A model generated the notes under the pieces. The model saw nothing but the letters and a program-made list of their open reading frames with translations, made no database searches and was not told the origin of the DNA. Below, piece by piece: positions 1 through 7,747 of a DNA stretch of 64,000 nt. The stretch spans positions 1-64,000 of the forward strand of contig DXGV01000024.1 in assembly GCA_019113745.1 (NCBI GenBank), read 5' to 3'. Source of the stretch: Candidatus Blautia intestinavium. Its GTDB lineage: Bacteria; Bacillota; Clostridia; Lachnospirales; Lachnospiraceae. The first letter of the stretch is position 1. The number at the start of each line of letters is the position of its first letter. A program made the position numbers and the translations under genes.

Positions 1-1407
1 GGTCAGGACTGCTCTCTTGCCGCCGTAGATCTTCTGTACGATCTGGTTCAGTTTGTCCTCGATGCTTCCTTCCAGCTCATATGCGAAGGTGAAGTCGTTG
101 GGCTCTTCTACCAGACGGATCACTTCTTCTGCAAGCTTGATGCCGCCTTCGCCGCCCTTTGCCCATACTTCGGACAGGGCTACGTTTACGCCGAGTTCCT
201 TACATTTCTCTTCCACAAGGTCAAGTTCTGCCTTTGTGTCTGTGGGGAATGCGTTGATGGCAACCACGCAGGGAAGTTTGTATACGTTCTTGATGTTGCT
301 TACGTGTTTCAGGAGGTTCGGCATACCTTTCTCAAGAGCTTCCAGGTTCTCGTTGTTCAGGTCTGCTTTCGCAACGCCGCCGTTGTATTTCAGGGCGCGT
401 ACGGTTGCCACGATAACAACTGCGTCCGGTTTCAGGCCCGCCATACGGCACTTGATGTCAAGGAATTTCTCCGCGCCAAGGTCTGCACCGAAGCCTGCCT
501 CTGTGATGGTGTAGTCAGCCAGCTTCAGGGACATCTTGGTAGCGGTTACAGAGTTGCAGCCGTGTGCGATGTTCGCGAACGGTCCGCCGTGTACGATGGC
601 CGGTACATGCTCCAGTGTCTGTACCAGATTCGGTTTCAGGGCGTCTTTCAGAAGGGCGGTCATAGCGCCTTCTGCGTGGAGGTCGTGTGCGGTAACCGGT
701 TTCTGCTCGGAAACTTTTCCATAGGTGTATCCTACGATAATACGGCCAAGTCTTGCCTTCAGGTCGTTGATATCGCTTGCCAGACACAGGACTGCCATGA
801 TCTCGGATGCTACGGTGATGTCGTAGCCGTCCTCACGGGGCATTCCGTTTGTTCTTCCGCCGAGGCCGTCCACTACGTTTCTGAGCTGGCGGTCGTTCAT
901 ATCCACACATCTTCTCCAGGTGATCTTTCTGGGGTCGATGTTCAGCTCGTTGCCCTGGAAGATATGGTTATCAACCATGGCTGCCAGAAGATTGTTGGCT
1001 GCCCCGATTGCGTGGAAGTCGCCTGTGAAGTGCAGGTTGATGTCTTCCATGGGGACTACCTGTGCGTAGCCGCCGCCTGCAGCGCCGCCCTTAACGCCAA
1101 ATACCGGTCCCAGGGAGGGCTCGCGCAGAGCTACCATAACGTTCTTGCCAAGCTTCTGCATACCGTCTGCCAGACCTACGGTTGTGGTGGTCTTTCCTTC
1201 TCCTGCCGGAGTGGGGTTGATGGCGGTAACCAGGATCAGCTTGCCGTTCTCTTTGTCTGTCTCTTTCAGAAGATTGTAGTCGATCTTTGCCTTATACTTT
1301 CCGTACTGCTCCAGGTATTTGTCGTCGATACCTGCTTTAGCGGCGATCTCGGTGATCGGCTGCATTACGCACTCCTGTGCAATCTCAATGTCGCTTTTGA
1401 ATCCCAT
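1..1407 (-). CDS. fhs: Formate--tetrahydrofolate ligase, 3' end outside window
   Basis: ATP-dependent activation of formate to 10-formyl-tetrahydrofolate, the entry step of the methyl branch of the Wood-Ljungdahl pathway; cytosolic. 469 codons are visible and the frame is open to the window edge, so roughly 90 C-terminal residues are missing relative to the usual 556-560. The N-terminus reads [18 protein letters not shown], and a P-loop-like TPAGEGKTT sits at residues 66-74, as expected for this family. The ATG at 1407 is preceded by AGGAGGT with normal spacing. It is the last visible gene of the acetogenesis cluster, downstream of the DUF3786 gene. Other methyl-branch genes are not in view and could lie to the left. 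Confidence 0.97.
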   Translation of the reverse strand, partial: MGFKSDIEIAQECVMQPITEIAAKAGIDDKYLEQYGKYKAKIDYNLLKETDKENGKLILVTAINPTPAGEGKTTTTVGLADGMQKLGKNVMVALREPSLGPVFGVKGGAAGGGYAQVVPMEDINLHFTGDFHAIGAANNLLAAMVDNHIFQGNELNIDPRKITWRRCVDMNDRQLRNVVDGLGGRTNGMPREDGYDITVASEIMAVLCLASDINDLKARLGRIIVGYTYGKVSEQKPVTAHDLHAEGAMTALLKDALKPNLVQTLEHVPAIVHGGPFANIAHGCNSVTATKMSLKLADYTITEAGFGADLGAEKFLDIKCRMAGLKPDAVVIVATVRALKYNGGVAKADLNNENLEALEKGMPNLLKHVSNIKNVYKLPCVVAINAFPTDTKAELDLVEEKCKELGVNVALSEVWAKGGEGGIKLAEEVIRLVEEPNDFTFAYELEGSIEDKLNQIVQKIYGGKRAVLT

Positions 1408-1494
1408 AGTTAAATTACCTCCTTTTTTCATACGCCGGACATGCCTCCCGGTTTCTGTGGACCGGTTATGTATTTGCATATCCGAAAATCATTT

Positions 1495-1516
1495 ATAAAA
1501 ACAGGTTCCGCCTGTC
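1495..1516 (-). terminator. Possible weak terminator upstream of fhs
   Basis: On the minus strand a short ACAGG/CCTGT stem (1501-1505 with 1511-1515) is followed by TTTTTATAAA. It lies between the DUF3786 gene and fhs. The stem is only 5 bp, so it may merely attenuate transcription into fhs. Confidence 0.35.
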
Positions 1517-1567
1517 TTTATCTTTCATGCAGGAAAATATCCTGTTCAGCCAACGGCTCCGGCGTCC

Positions 1568-2275
1568 TTAAATCACTGCTTTACTGAAAGCCTTCATCGA
1601 TCCGATGATAACATCCCCCATGACCGCCATATCTTCCGCCTGGAAAGATATCGGAAAATTATCGGAAAACAGGATCTGTGAAGAAGGCGGAAACTCCTCA
1701 TCGCCTTCCCAGAGGATCATCTGTATCTGATATCCCGGAAAGATTTCGATTTCATAAGCGGCGTCCCCGTGATCCACTGGCGCTGCGTGAAGGTGTTCCA
1801 TAACCGCCCTGAAGTCCTTAAGCCGGTTCCCGTAGGAAAACGCAAGACGTTTGATACATCTTCCGTCAAACTGGCGGAGATACACTTCGCCCCAGGGCAT
1901 TTCCCGGTAGGTTTTCATCCTGCCGCTCCCTTTGACGGCAGAGCCCTCAAGAAGAAAACGGATGGTCAGGATTCTGGCATATATCATCTCTTTCAGCGGA
2001 TAATACTTCTGCCCGTCCTCATGATGGCTGACCTGAAATTCAGGCCATGAGATCTCGTATACAGATCCCAGAAAAGGAAGGGTAAAGCACTTCGTGTCCT
2101 GGTTATACGGAATCTGGAGTCTGGCCGCGATTTCATCAGGATCCGCTTTGCTGTAGGCGTCCAGATAATGCTCCCAGGGCATCCTTTCCTTGCTGTCTTT
2201 TTCATACCCCAGCCTATCCCCGACAGAAAGGAATTCCTCTCCGCCGGATTTTAACTCATTTATGTCAGAATTCAT
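1568..2275 (-). CDS. DUF3786 domain protein in acetogenesis cluster
   Basis: A 235-residue soluble protein of unknown function. I assign it to DUF3786 from the pattern LWEGDEEFP near residue 190 followed by an LFSDN stretch, and from the overall length. There is no signal peptide or membrane segment. It lies between acsV and fhs in the same direction, with about 60 bp to acsV and 160 bp to fhs, so it is probably co-transcribed with the corrinoid module. Family members recur near C1 and corrinoid genes of anaerobes, which suggests a role in methyl transfer or metallocofactor handling; that role is inference. It carries few cysteines (one, near residue 63), so a cysteine-ligated Fe-S cluster is unlikely. 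Confidence 0.75.
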   Translation of the reverse strand: MNSDINELKSGGEEFLSVGDRLGYEKDSKERMPWEHYLDAYSKADPDEIAARLQIPYNQDTKCFTLPFLGSVYEISWPEFQVSHHEDGQKYYPLKEMIYARILTIRFLLEGSAVKGSGRMKTYREMPWGEVYLRQFDGRCIKRLAFSYGNRLKDFRAVMEHLHAAPVDHGDAAYEIEIFPGYQIQMILWEGDEEFPPSSQILFSDNFPISFQAEDMAVMGDVIIGSMKAFSKAVI

Positions 2276-2338
2276 TGCACACCTCTGTTAAACTTAGATT
2301 AAATATACCGCCACTAACCGGTACCGTCTGTACCGGCT

Positions 2339-4267
2339 TTATTTCTGCTTTACGGACGGGAACATGGACGCGTCTGTATGAGGAATGAAGCAGGCTCCCA
2401 CAAACTCGTCCATATAGGTCGGTACTGCGGAAAGCTCCAGATAAGTCATATTGGACGCAAGCTTGTACGTCTTCTGCTCCGCCGGCGTGGAAAGAAGCAT
2501 CAGATAAGCTCCGGTCAGGGAGGAATTGCCGATATAGTGGAACTTCTCCAGCGGAATATCCGGGAACATTCCGATATTCACCGCGTTGCGCATGTTAATA
2601 CCGCTTCCGATACCGCCTGCGACATAGACGTCGTCGATCATGGACACATCGAAATCCAGTGAGGAAAGCATAGTCCTTATAGCTGAGAAGATCGCGCCTT
2701 TCGCACGGATGAAGTTGTCGATATCCACTTCTGTGATCTCCACATCCTTCGTGGTGCCGGCCTCCTCCTCAAAAGCAATAACATAGCTGCCCATTCCATA
2801 CTGGTCGTGGCGTACTCTCTTTCCTTCACGGACAAATTTGCCCTTGGGATTGATGATGCCGACCATGAACAGCTCGCTGATCACATCAATGATACCGGAT
2901 CCGCAAAGTCCCACCGGCTTCGTGCCGGGATCTCCCACAACAGTATAGGTGGGTTCCATGGTGTCTTTATCAATGGTACAGGCTTCAATGGCTCCGTCTG
3001 TGGCGCGCATGCCGCAGCTGATGTCTCCGCCCTCGAAAGCCGGTCCCGCAGAGCAGGCGCAGCTCATCATAAAGTCAGAGTTACCGAATACGAGCTCGCC
3101 GTTGGTTCCCAGATCAATGAACAGAGAGAATTCCGGTCTGTTCCAGATCATACTCACCAAGGTGCCCGCGGTAATATCGCCGCCTACATAGCTTCCGATG
3201 TTGGGCGCGATAATGATATGCGCGTCCTGGTTGATATCGATTCCCACATCTGAAGAAAACAGCGAATTTGTTTTAAAGAATGCCGGGATATACGGCTCCA
3301 TACGGAGATAATCTGCATTGATGCCGGCAAACAGGTGATTCATCGTCGTGTTGGAAGCCACGCACATACGGTAGATCCTGTCTTTTGGGAAACCGATGCT
3401 TTTGCACATCTCATGGATCATGGGATTGATGGTCTCCTTGATCACCGCGTCCTGCAGCTTCTTCTGGCCGCCCGGTTTGGCCGCCTCGATAATACGGTTG
3501 ATAACGTCGGCTCCATAACGGATCTGTCCGTTACCGGCAGAACTCTTCGCCAGGATCTCTCCCGTCTCCATGTTGATCAGCACGGCGGATACTGTAGTGG
3601 TACCGATATCCACCGCAAGACCGCCGATCACCACATCTTCTTTGCTGTCAAAAATATCATATACGAACATATCGTCCGGTGTTGTCCTAAGCACACATTT
3701 CACAGAAAACTTACTGTTTCTGAGAACATCCGGAAGCTTTCTGAGAACCGTATAGGGTATTCTCACACGCTTCAGGTTCATAAACTTGCGCAGTGCGCGC
3801 GAAAGCCTTTCGATGTCAGGCATGGTATCGTCCAGAGTAGGTTCCTCCATCTGAACCTCCACCACATCAAGGCTGTTTTTCAATTCAATACCCGCCAGTT
3901 CGATCTCTCGCTTGGCGTTTTCAAAAATGGCGATCTCTTCCCTTGAGCTTAAATCCGCGACTTTCATTCTGCTCTTGTAAGCGGAAGCAATGTCCGGAAC
4001 AAGCACCTCCACGTCTGCAACGATCTTGCTCATGCAGGCCAGACGCCATCCTTCCTCGAATTCTTCATCGGAAATATGAAGTGTTTTCTTTGTTTCCAGC
4101 TCGCCGTTCTTTAACTGAACGCGGCATTTCCCGCAGGCTCCGTTCCCGGAGCAGGGAGCGTCGATCGCCACATTGGCTTCACGGGCGATCTCCAGGAGAT
4201 TGTCTCCTGTATTGGCATACGTTTCTGTTACACTGCCGTCTTCAAAAGCAAACGTTACCTTAAACAT
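2339..4267 (-). CDS. acsV: Reductive activator of corrinoid Fe-S protein (RACo)
   Basis: A 642-residue ATP-dependent reductase that returns inactive Co(II) corrinoid of AcsCD to the Co(I) state. An N-terminal plant-ferredoxin-like [2Fe-2S] domain has ligands C39, C45, C48 and C78. A linker and middle domain follow, then a large ASKHA-fold ATPase region (DUF4445-type) from about residue 210, with the DIGTTT phosphate-loop motif and a second GTNGE motif. Length matches the family. It lies downstream of acsE, separated by a strong hairpin, and has the SD AAGGTGG. A small stem-loop (2318-2336, CCGGTAC/GTACCGG) follows its stop codon. The context with acsE, acsC and acsD supports the assignment over other DUF4445 corrinoid activators. 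Confidence 0.93.
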   Translation of the reverse strand: MFKVTFAFEDGSVTETYANTGDNLLEIAREANVAIDAPCSGNGACGKCRVQLKNGELETKKTLHISDEEFEEGWRLACMSKIVADVEVLVPDIASAYKSRMKVADLSSREEIAIFENAKREIELAGIELKNSLDVVEVQMEEPTLDDTMPDIERLSRALRKFMNLKRVRIPYTVLRKLPDVLRNSKFSVKCVLRTTPDDMFVYDIFDSKEDVVIGGLAVDIGTTTVSAVLINMETGEILAKSSAGNGQIRYGADVINRIIEAAKPGGQKKLQDAVIKETINPMIHEMCKSIGFPKDRIYRMCVASNTTMNHLFAGINADYLRMEPYIPAFFKTNSLFSSDVGIDINQDAHIIIAPNIGSYVGGDITAGTLVSMIWNRPEFSLFIDLGTNGELVFGNSDFMMSCACSAGPAFEGGDISCGMRATDGAIEACTIDKDTMEPTYTVVGDPGTKPVGLCGSGIIDVISELFMVGIINPKGKFVREGKRVRHDQYGMGSYVIAFEEEAGTTKDVEITEVDIDNFIRAKGAIFSAIRTMLSSLDFDVSMIDDVYVAGGIGSGINMRNAVNIGMFPDIPLEKFHYIGNSSLTGAYLMLLSTPAEQKTYKLASNMTYLELSAVPTYMDEFVGACFIPHTDASMFPSVKQK

Positions 4268-4292
4268 CAGGCAACCACCTTTCTCCTAAGAT

Positions 4293-4330
4293 AGATGAGG
4301 GCTGAAGACCGAAGTCTCCAGCCCTCATCT
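4293..4330 (-). other. Strong intercistronic hairpin between acsE and acsV
   Basis: Eleven perfect pairs (AGATGAGGGCT with AGCCCTCATCT) continue into six more with one G-U, closed by a TTCG tetraloop on the minus strand. No U-tract follows; the SD of acsV comes about 10 nt later. This favours an mRNA processing or stability element rather than a terminator. Confidence 0.7.
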
Positions 4331-4417
4331 TGGTTATGTACACTATAAAACTCTTCTCCGGGACCGCCTGTACAAAGCGTTCCCTTACCGCCGCAAAACG
4401 GGTTGTCCGACGGCAGA

Positions 4418-5203
4418 TCAGATCTCCAGATAAGAATCTGCGTATAGAGTGTTTCCTTTGAATACGTCACAGGATTTAATGGTCTCCATAAGGCGAAGAT
4501 CATTGGGGTTGACAATTGCAGAGGTAAGACCCTGCATCATTGCCATAGCCACCAGAGCGGAATCCATGATCGGACGGATGGTTTTCGGCATACCGTTGCT
4601 GTTGTTGGAAAGTCCGCCAGTGGAGTTAAGTCCCATATCGGAGAACATTTTGATTGCTTCCAGAACTTCCATCTGTTTTTCCTGCATACCCTTAACAACT
4701 ACGAACAGCGGGTCAAACCACAGATCCTCTGCTTCCATGCCAAGGCCGAGGCCTCTCTCCAGCATGTTCTGGCAGTGCATCATACGCTCGTCATTGTCGG
4801 ATGCGATCATTCCTGAAGAGCAGAGAGCGATAACGATAGCATCGTTAGCTGCCGCAAGATCGATGTTGGAAATTCTGTCGCCTGCGTCTGCAGAGTTAAC
4901 GATCGGTTTGCCTTTGCTTCTGTTGTAAACAGAAATTCCGGCTTCAATTGCTTTTTTATTGGTTGTATCAAGAGCAAGCGGAACGTTGTCAAACTCGGAC
5001 TGAAGGAGCTGAACCGCCCACTTCATCAGATCCTCGCCATCGTTCTCAGCCGGTCCGATATTTACATCCAGATAGGTAGCGCCAGCGTCAAGCTGCTGTT
5101 TTGCTCTCTTGATGATCGGCTCCGGATCTCTTTCCATGAAAGCTTTGTTTACAGCGGGAGCTGTTGTTGAAAGTCTTTCTCCGATTACTACAAATTTTGC
5201 CAT
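4418..5203 (-). CDS. acsE: Methyltetrahydrofolate:corrinoid/Fe-S protein methyltransferase
   Basis: Transfers the methyl group of 5-methyltetrahydrofolate to the Co(I) corrinoid of AcsCD. It has 261 residues, very close to the known 262-residue enzyme, with a single pterin-binding TIM barrel. Visible pterin-binding features are the early YLDVNIGPAE segment, PLALDTTN around residues 75-83, and the NSTGGLSNNSNGMP segment near residue 195. ATG start at 5203 after AAGGAGAAC. It sits directly downstream of acsC with a 43 bp gap, within the corrinoid module acsD-acsC-acsE-acsV. Confidence 0.95.
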   Translation of the reverse strand: MAKFVVIGERLSTTAPAVNKAFMERDPEPIIKRAKQQLDAGATYLDVNIGPAENDGEDLMKWAVQLLQSEFDNVPLALDTTNKKAIEAGISVYNRSKGKPIVNSADAGDRISNIDLAAANDAIVIALCSSGMIASDNDERMMHCQNMLERGLGLGMEAEDLWFDPLFVVVKGMQEKQMEVLEAIKMFSDMGLNSTGGLSNNSNGMPKTIRPIMDSALVAMAMMQGLTSAIVNPNDLRLMETIKSCDVFKGNTLYADSYLEI

Positions 5204-5246
5204 ACCTGTGTTCTCCTTTACATTACTTTGTTATGATAAGGTGCAG

Positions 5247-6593
5247 TTATGCCTGCATATCCTTTAAGAACTTCACAAGCTGTACTGCTTCTCTCGGTCC
5301 TACGATGATTTCCCATCCCGGAAGTTTTGCTTCCAGATCGCCCTTCAGTACGGCCACCTTGCCGGGGATCACGAGTTTTCTGCATTTTACCTTCGGCTCA
5401 ACATTCTCTTTGATAAACTCGGAAATGCTTGTTCCGGAGAATTTACCTGCAGCCCAGGAGGTAAGAACGGAAAGTCCGCCGGCGTCGTTGATAACGAAGT
5501 TAAGCGGAACACCGGAACGCTCCAGCTCGCCGGATACAACGAAGTAAGTAAGAGCGAAGTCTACAGTGGTAACTACGAGAGAATTCTCGTCCGCGCCGTT
5601 CAGCGGATAGATGCCCGGCTCTACCTTCATCGGCTTCTGCGGGTCTGTAAATACGTTCTGGCGCAGTCCGTAAAGCGGAAGTGCTTCTGCGTATGTCATC
5701 TCTTCCATTACAACGATGGAACCGTATTTCATGGTAAACAGTGCTGCCAGTGCCGCCTGCAGATGTTTATCGCCCTGGGCGATCTTAACAAGGTTGACCA
5801 GAGACGGATAACCGAAGGTTCTGTCCTGATCTTTCAGAGCTGCACGGCGAACCAGTACAGTATTTGCGAATGTTTCTTTCACGTCAGCGCCTGTGGTGTC
5901 AAGAACAAGGTTCTTGTTGCCCAGCTTTTCAAGTGCTGCTGTTGTATCGTATAATTCGTTGATATCTTTGCCGGATACGCCCAGAACAACGCCCGCCTCT
6001 GTGGCAACTGCGTTCATAGCCTCATAGTTGGAAGCGTTTGCTCCGTTCAGAACCGGTTTGCTGTCCTTGCATACTTCAAGAGCAGCTTTCGCGATCTCAG
6101 GATCAGTACATCCCAGGATCAGAGTTCTTCCAAGGCCTTTAGCCTTCTCAACAAGCGCTGTATATTTAGCCGCGTCAGCGTCCGCTCCGCAGTTTACATA
6201 TACAAGCTCAACATGCATTCTCTCGCCGATACGCTCATAGTCAACTACCGGGATCTCAGCAAGCTTCGCCTCAACTTCAGCGTCGCTCATGTCTGTGCAA
6301 AGAGATACCGCATATCTTGTCTTGCTTACAAATGTCTTCTCATGTCTGTAGAGAACTGTCTCGCCGCCGAGAGTGAACTCGCCGTCTCCTGTTCCGATTT
6401 TGATGGTCTTCATCGGCGGTGCGGTAGCCTCGGAAAGAGTAGCCAGCGCGTCTTCGGACATATGCGGACACTGTTCGATCTGCATAGCGCCCTGTGCAAC
6501 TTTCATAGCGAAAGCCATACACGTCGGACATCCACATTCCTTACAGTTTTTCTTTGGTGTTAATTTAAAGATCTGAATACCATTCAGTGCCAT
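5247..6593 (-). CDS. acsC: Corrinoid/Fe-S protein large subunit
   Basis: Gamma subunit of the corrinoid iron-sulfur protein, which carries the methyl group from methyl-THF to acetyl-CoA synthase. 448 residues, as usual. The N-terminal [4Fe-4S] motif uses C17, C20, C25 and C42, the same spacing as characterised AcsC. It is followed by a TIM barrel (to about residue 310) and the C-terminal cobamide-binding region, where GGLSVLTSW is recognisable. The start at 6593 follows AGGAGGATAATTG. It forms a heterodimer with AcsD, encoded immediately upstream with a 22 bp gap. Confidence 0.96.
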   Translation of the reverse strand: MALNGIQIFKLTPKKNCKECGCPTCMAFAMKVAQGAMQIEQCPHMSEDALATLSEATAPPMKTIKIGTGDGEFTLGGETVLYRHEKTFVSKTRYAVSLCTDMSDAEVEAKLAEIPVVDYERIGERMHVELVYVNCGADADAAKYTALVEKAKGLGRTLILGCTDPEIAKAALEVCKDSKPVLNGANASNYEAMNAVATEAGVVLGVSGKDINELYDTTAALEKLGNKNLVLDTTGADVKETFANTVLVRRAALKDQDRTFGYPSLVNLVKIAQGDKHLQAALAALFTMKYGSIVVMEEMTYAEALPLYGLRQNVFTDPQKPMKVEPGIYPLNGADENSLVVTTVDFALTYFVVSGELERSGVPLNFVINDAGGLSVLTSWAAGKFSGTSISEFIKENVEPKVKCRKLVIPGKVAVLKGDLEAKLPGWEIIVGPREAVQLVKFLKDMQA

Positions 6594-6615
6594 AGCTCAA
6601 TTATCCTCCTATTCG

Positions 6616-7557
6616 TTACACAAGTGCTTTGATCATCTTGGAAATTGTCTTAACAGATTCCGGATGTCTTAAGATCACAGCGTCAGAACCTGCCGCCAGG
6701 TCTGCTGCTGCTGTCATGATCTCCATGTCGATTCCGCGCTCGTCCTGCGGACCCCACTCCGGCATGTCGGCCTCGGAAGCTGTAGCTTCCTTCACGCCCC
6801 ATGTCTCTGCGGATACAGGTGTAATGATAGGCATCTGAAGCATATTGTCGTTCTGGCCGAGAGCAGCACCTTTGATACGGTCCATAGTGGAAACCACATA
6901 TTCATATCCGTAGCCTGCTGCCGCACTTCCGATATTCATAACGATCTTCTTGGGATCTACGCCAAGCTGTGTTGTAACAACGTTCAGCTGCTTCGCAAGG
7001 TTGATATCTACCGCGGACTCAGCGCCTACGATCTGATTGTATGCCAGACCTGCTGCTGCGCCGATAGCCTTGTAGTTCTCTTCTTTCTCGGAAAGGATCA
7101 GAGCGTTTCTTCCCTGAAGAACCTCTGCAACCTTCGGAAGAAGTTCCGCATCTTTCTCTACGTTCTTGCATCCCTCTACAACAAGCGGACAGTCAACTGC
7201 ATCGGCAACTTCCTTGACAACTGCGATCAGCTCTTCGATGGACTTGTTCTCACCGTTGGGATCTCCGCCTTCCAGGATCAGTGCGACAAAGTCAGCGCCC
7301 TCCATAGCGGCTGCTTTCTTCGCGATGTCAGCCATGGTGGAAGCTCCGTCGTAGTATGCTTTGATTCCCTCAGATACGCCTTCAAGACCCATGTCAGAAA
7401 TCTCTACGCCGATCTTCGGGCAGTTCTCTGACGGAGCGTCAAAGGTATAGAACGGAAATGTGCTGTCTCCGCCGATTGTCACAGTCTTGTCTCCGCTTCC
7501 GATTGTGACTGAGTTAATCTTCGCATTAAACTTTTGTGGTTTCTGATTAAACGGCAT
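6616..7557 (-). CDS. acsD: Corrinoid/Fe-S protein small subunit
   Basis: Delta subunit of the corrinoid iron-sulfur protein: a TIM-barrel protein that caps the cobamide held by AcsC. 313 residues, close to the family norm of about 310-325. It opens with MPFNQKPQKFNAKIN and ends with the typical RHPESVKTI segment. The start at 7557 is preceded by AGAGGAGGC. It is the first gene after an internal promoter (7613-7642), so the corrinoid module may be transcribed apart from acsA and acsB as well as by read-through. Confidence 0.95.
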   Translation of the reverse strand: MPFNQKPQKFNAKINSVTIGSGDKTVTIGGDSTFPFYTFDAPSENCPKIGVEISDMGLEGVSEGIKAYYDGASTMADIAKKAAAMEGADFVALILEGGDPNGENKSIEELIAVVKEVADAVDCPLVVEGCKNVEKDAELLPKVAEVLQGRNALILSEKEENYKAIGAAAGLAYNQIVGAESAVDINLAKQLNVVTTQLGVDPKKIVMNIGSAAAGYGYEYVVSTMDRIKGAALGQNDNMLQMPIITPVSAETWGVKEATASEADMPEWGPQDERGIDMEIMTAAADLAAGSDAVILRHPESVKTISKMIKALV

Positions 7558-7612
7558 TTCTTATTAGCCTCCTCTTAAAAATTTAAGTATTGATATTTAT
7601 ACTCTATTGCAT

Positions 7613-7642
7613 ATTATACAACAGTTCATAGGTTATTGACAA
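7613..7642 (-). promoter_or_regulatory. Internal sigma-A promoter before acsD
   Basis: Minus strand TTGTCA (7637-7642), an 18 bp spacer, and TATAAT (7613-7618). The transcript would start near 7606, giving a leader of about 50 nt before acsD. Lies in the 190 bp acsB-acsD gap. Confidence 0.65.
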
Positions 7643-7711
7643 GGCAGATTCCGCCAAAAATAGGCAAACCTTTCTGTCAGTTTTCACGACTGCTTTCTGA
7701 ATGCATAACGC

Positions 7712-7739
7712 CGGAGAATGAGGAAAACCCCATTCTCCG
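7712..7739 (-). other. Stem-loop after acsB
   Basis: CGGAGAATG pairs with CATTCTCCG (9 bp, 10 nt loop) just beyond the acsB stop codon. There is no U-run on the minus strand, so it is a stabiliser or processing site rather than a clear terminator. Confidence 0.55.
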
Positions 7740-7747
7740 CCTTGAAA

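Noticed and set aside
304-1413. 369-codon open frame on the plus strand
   Set aside because: Antisense to fhs, whose protein is unmistakable on the minus strand.
4267-4515. 82-codon open frame between acsE and acsV
   Set aside because: It reads through the tail of acsE in another frame and the intercistronic hairpin; no family similarity or SD.
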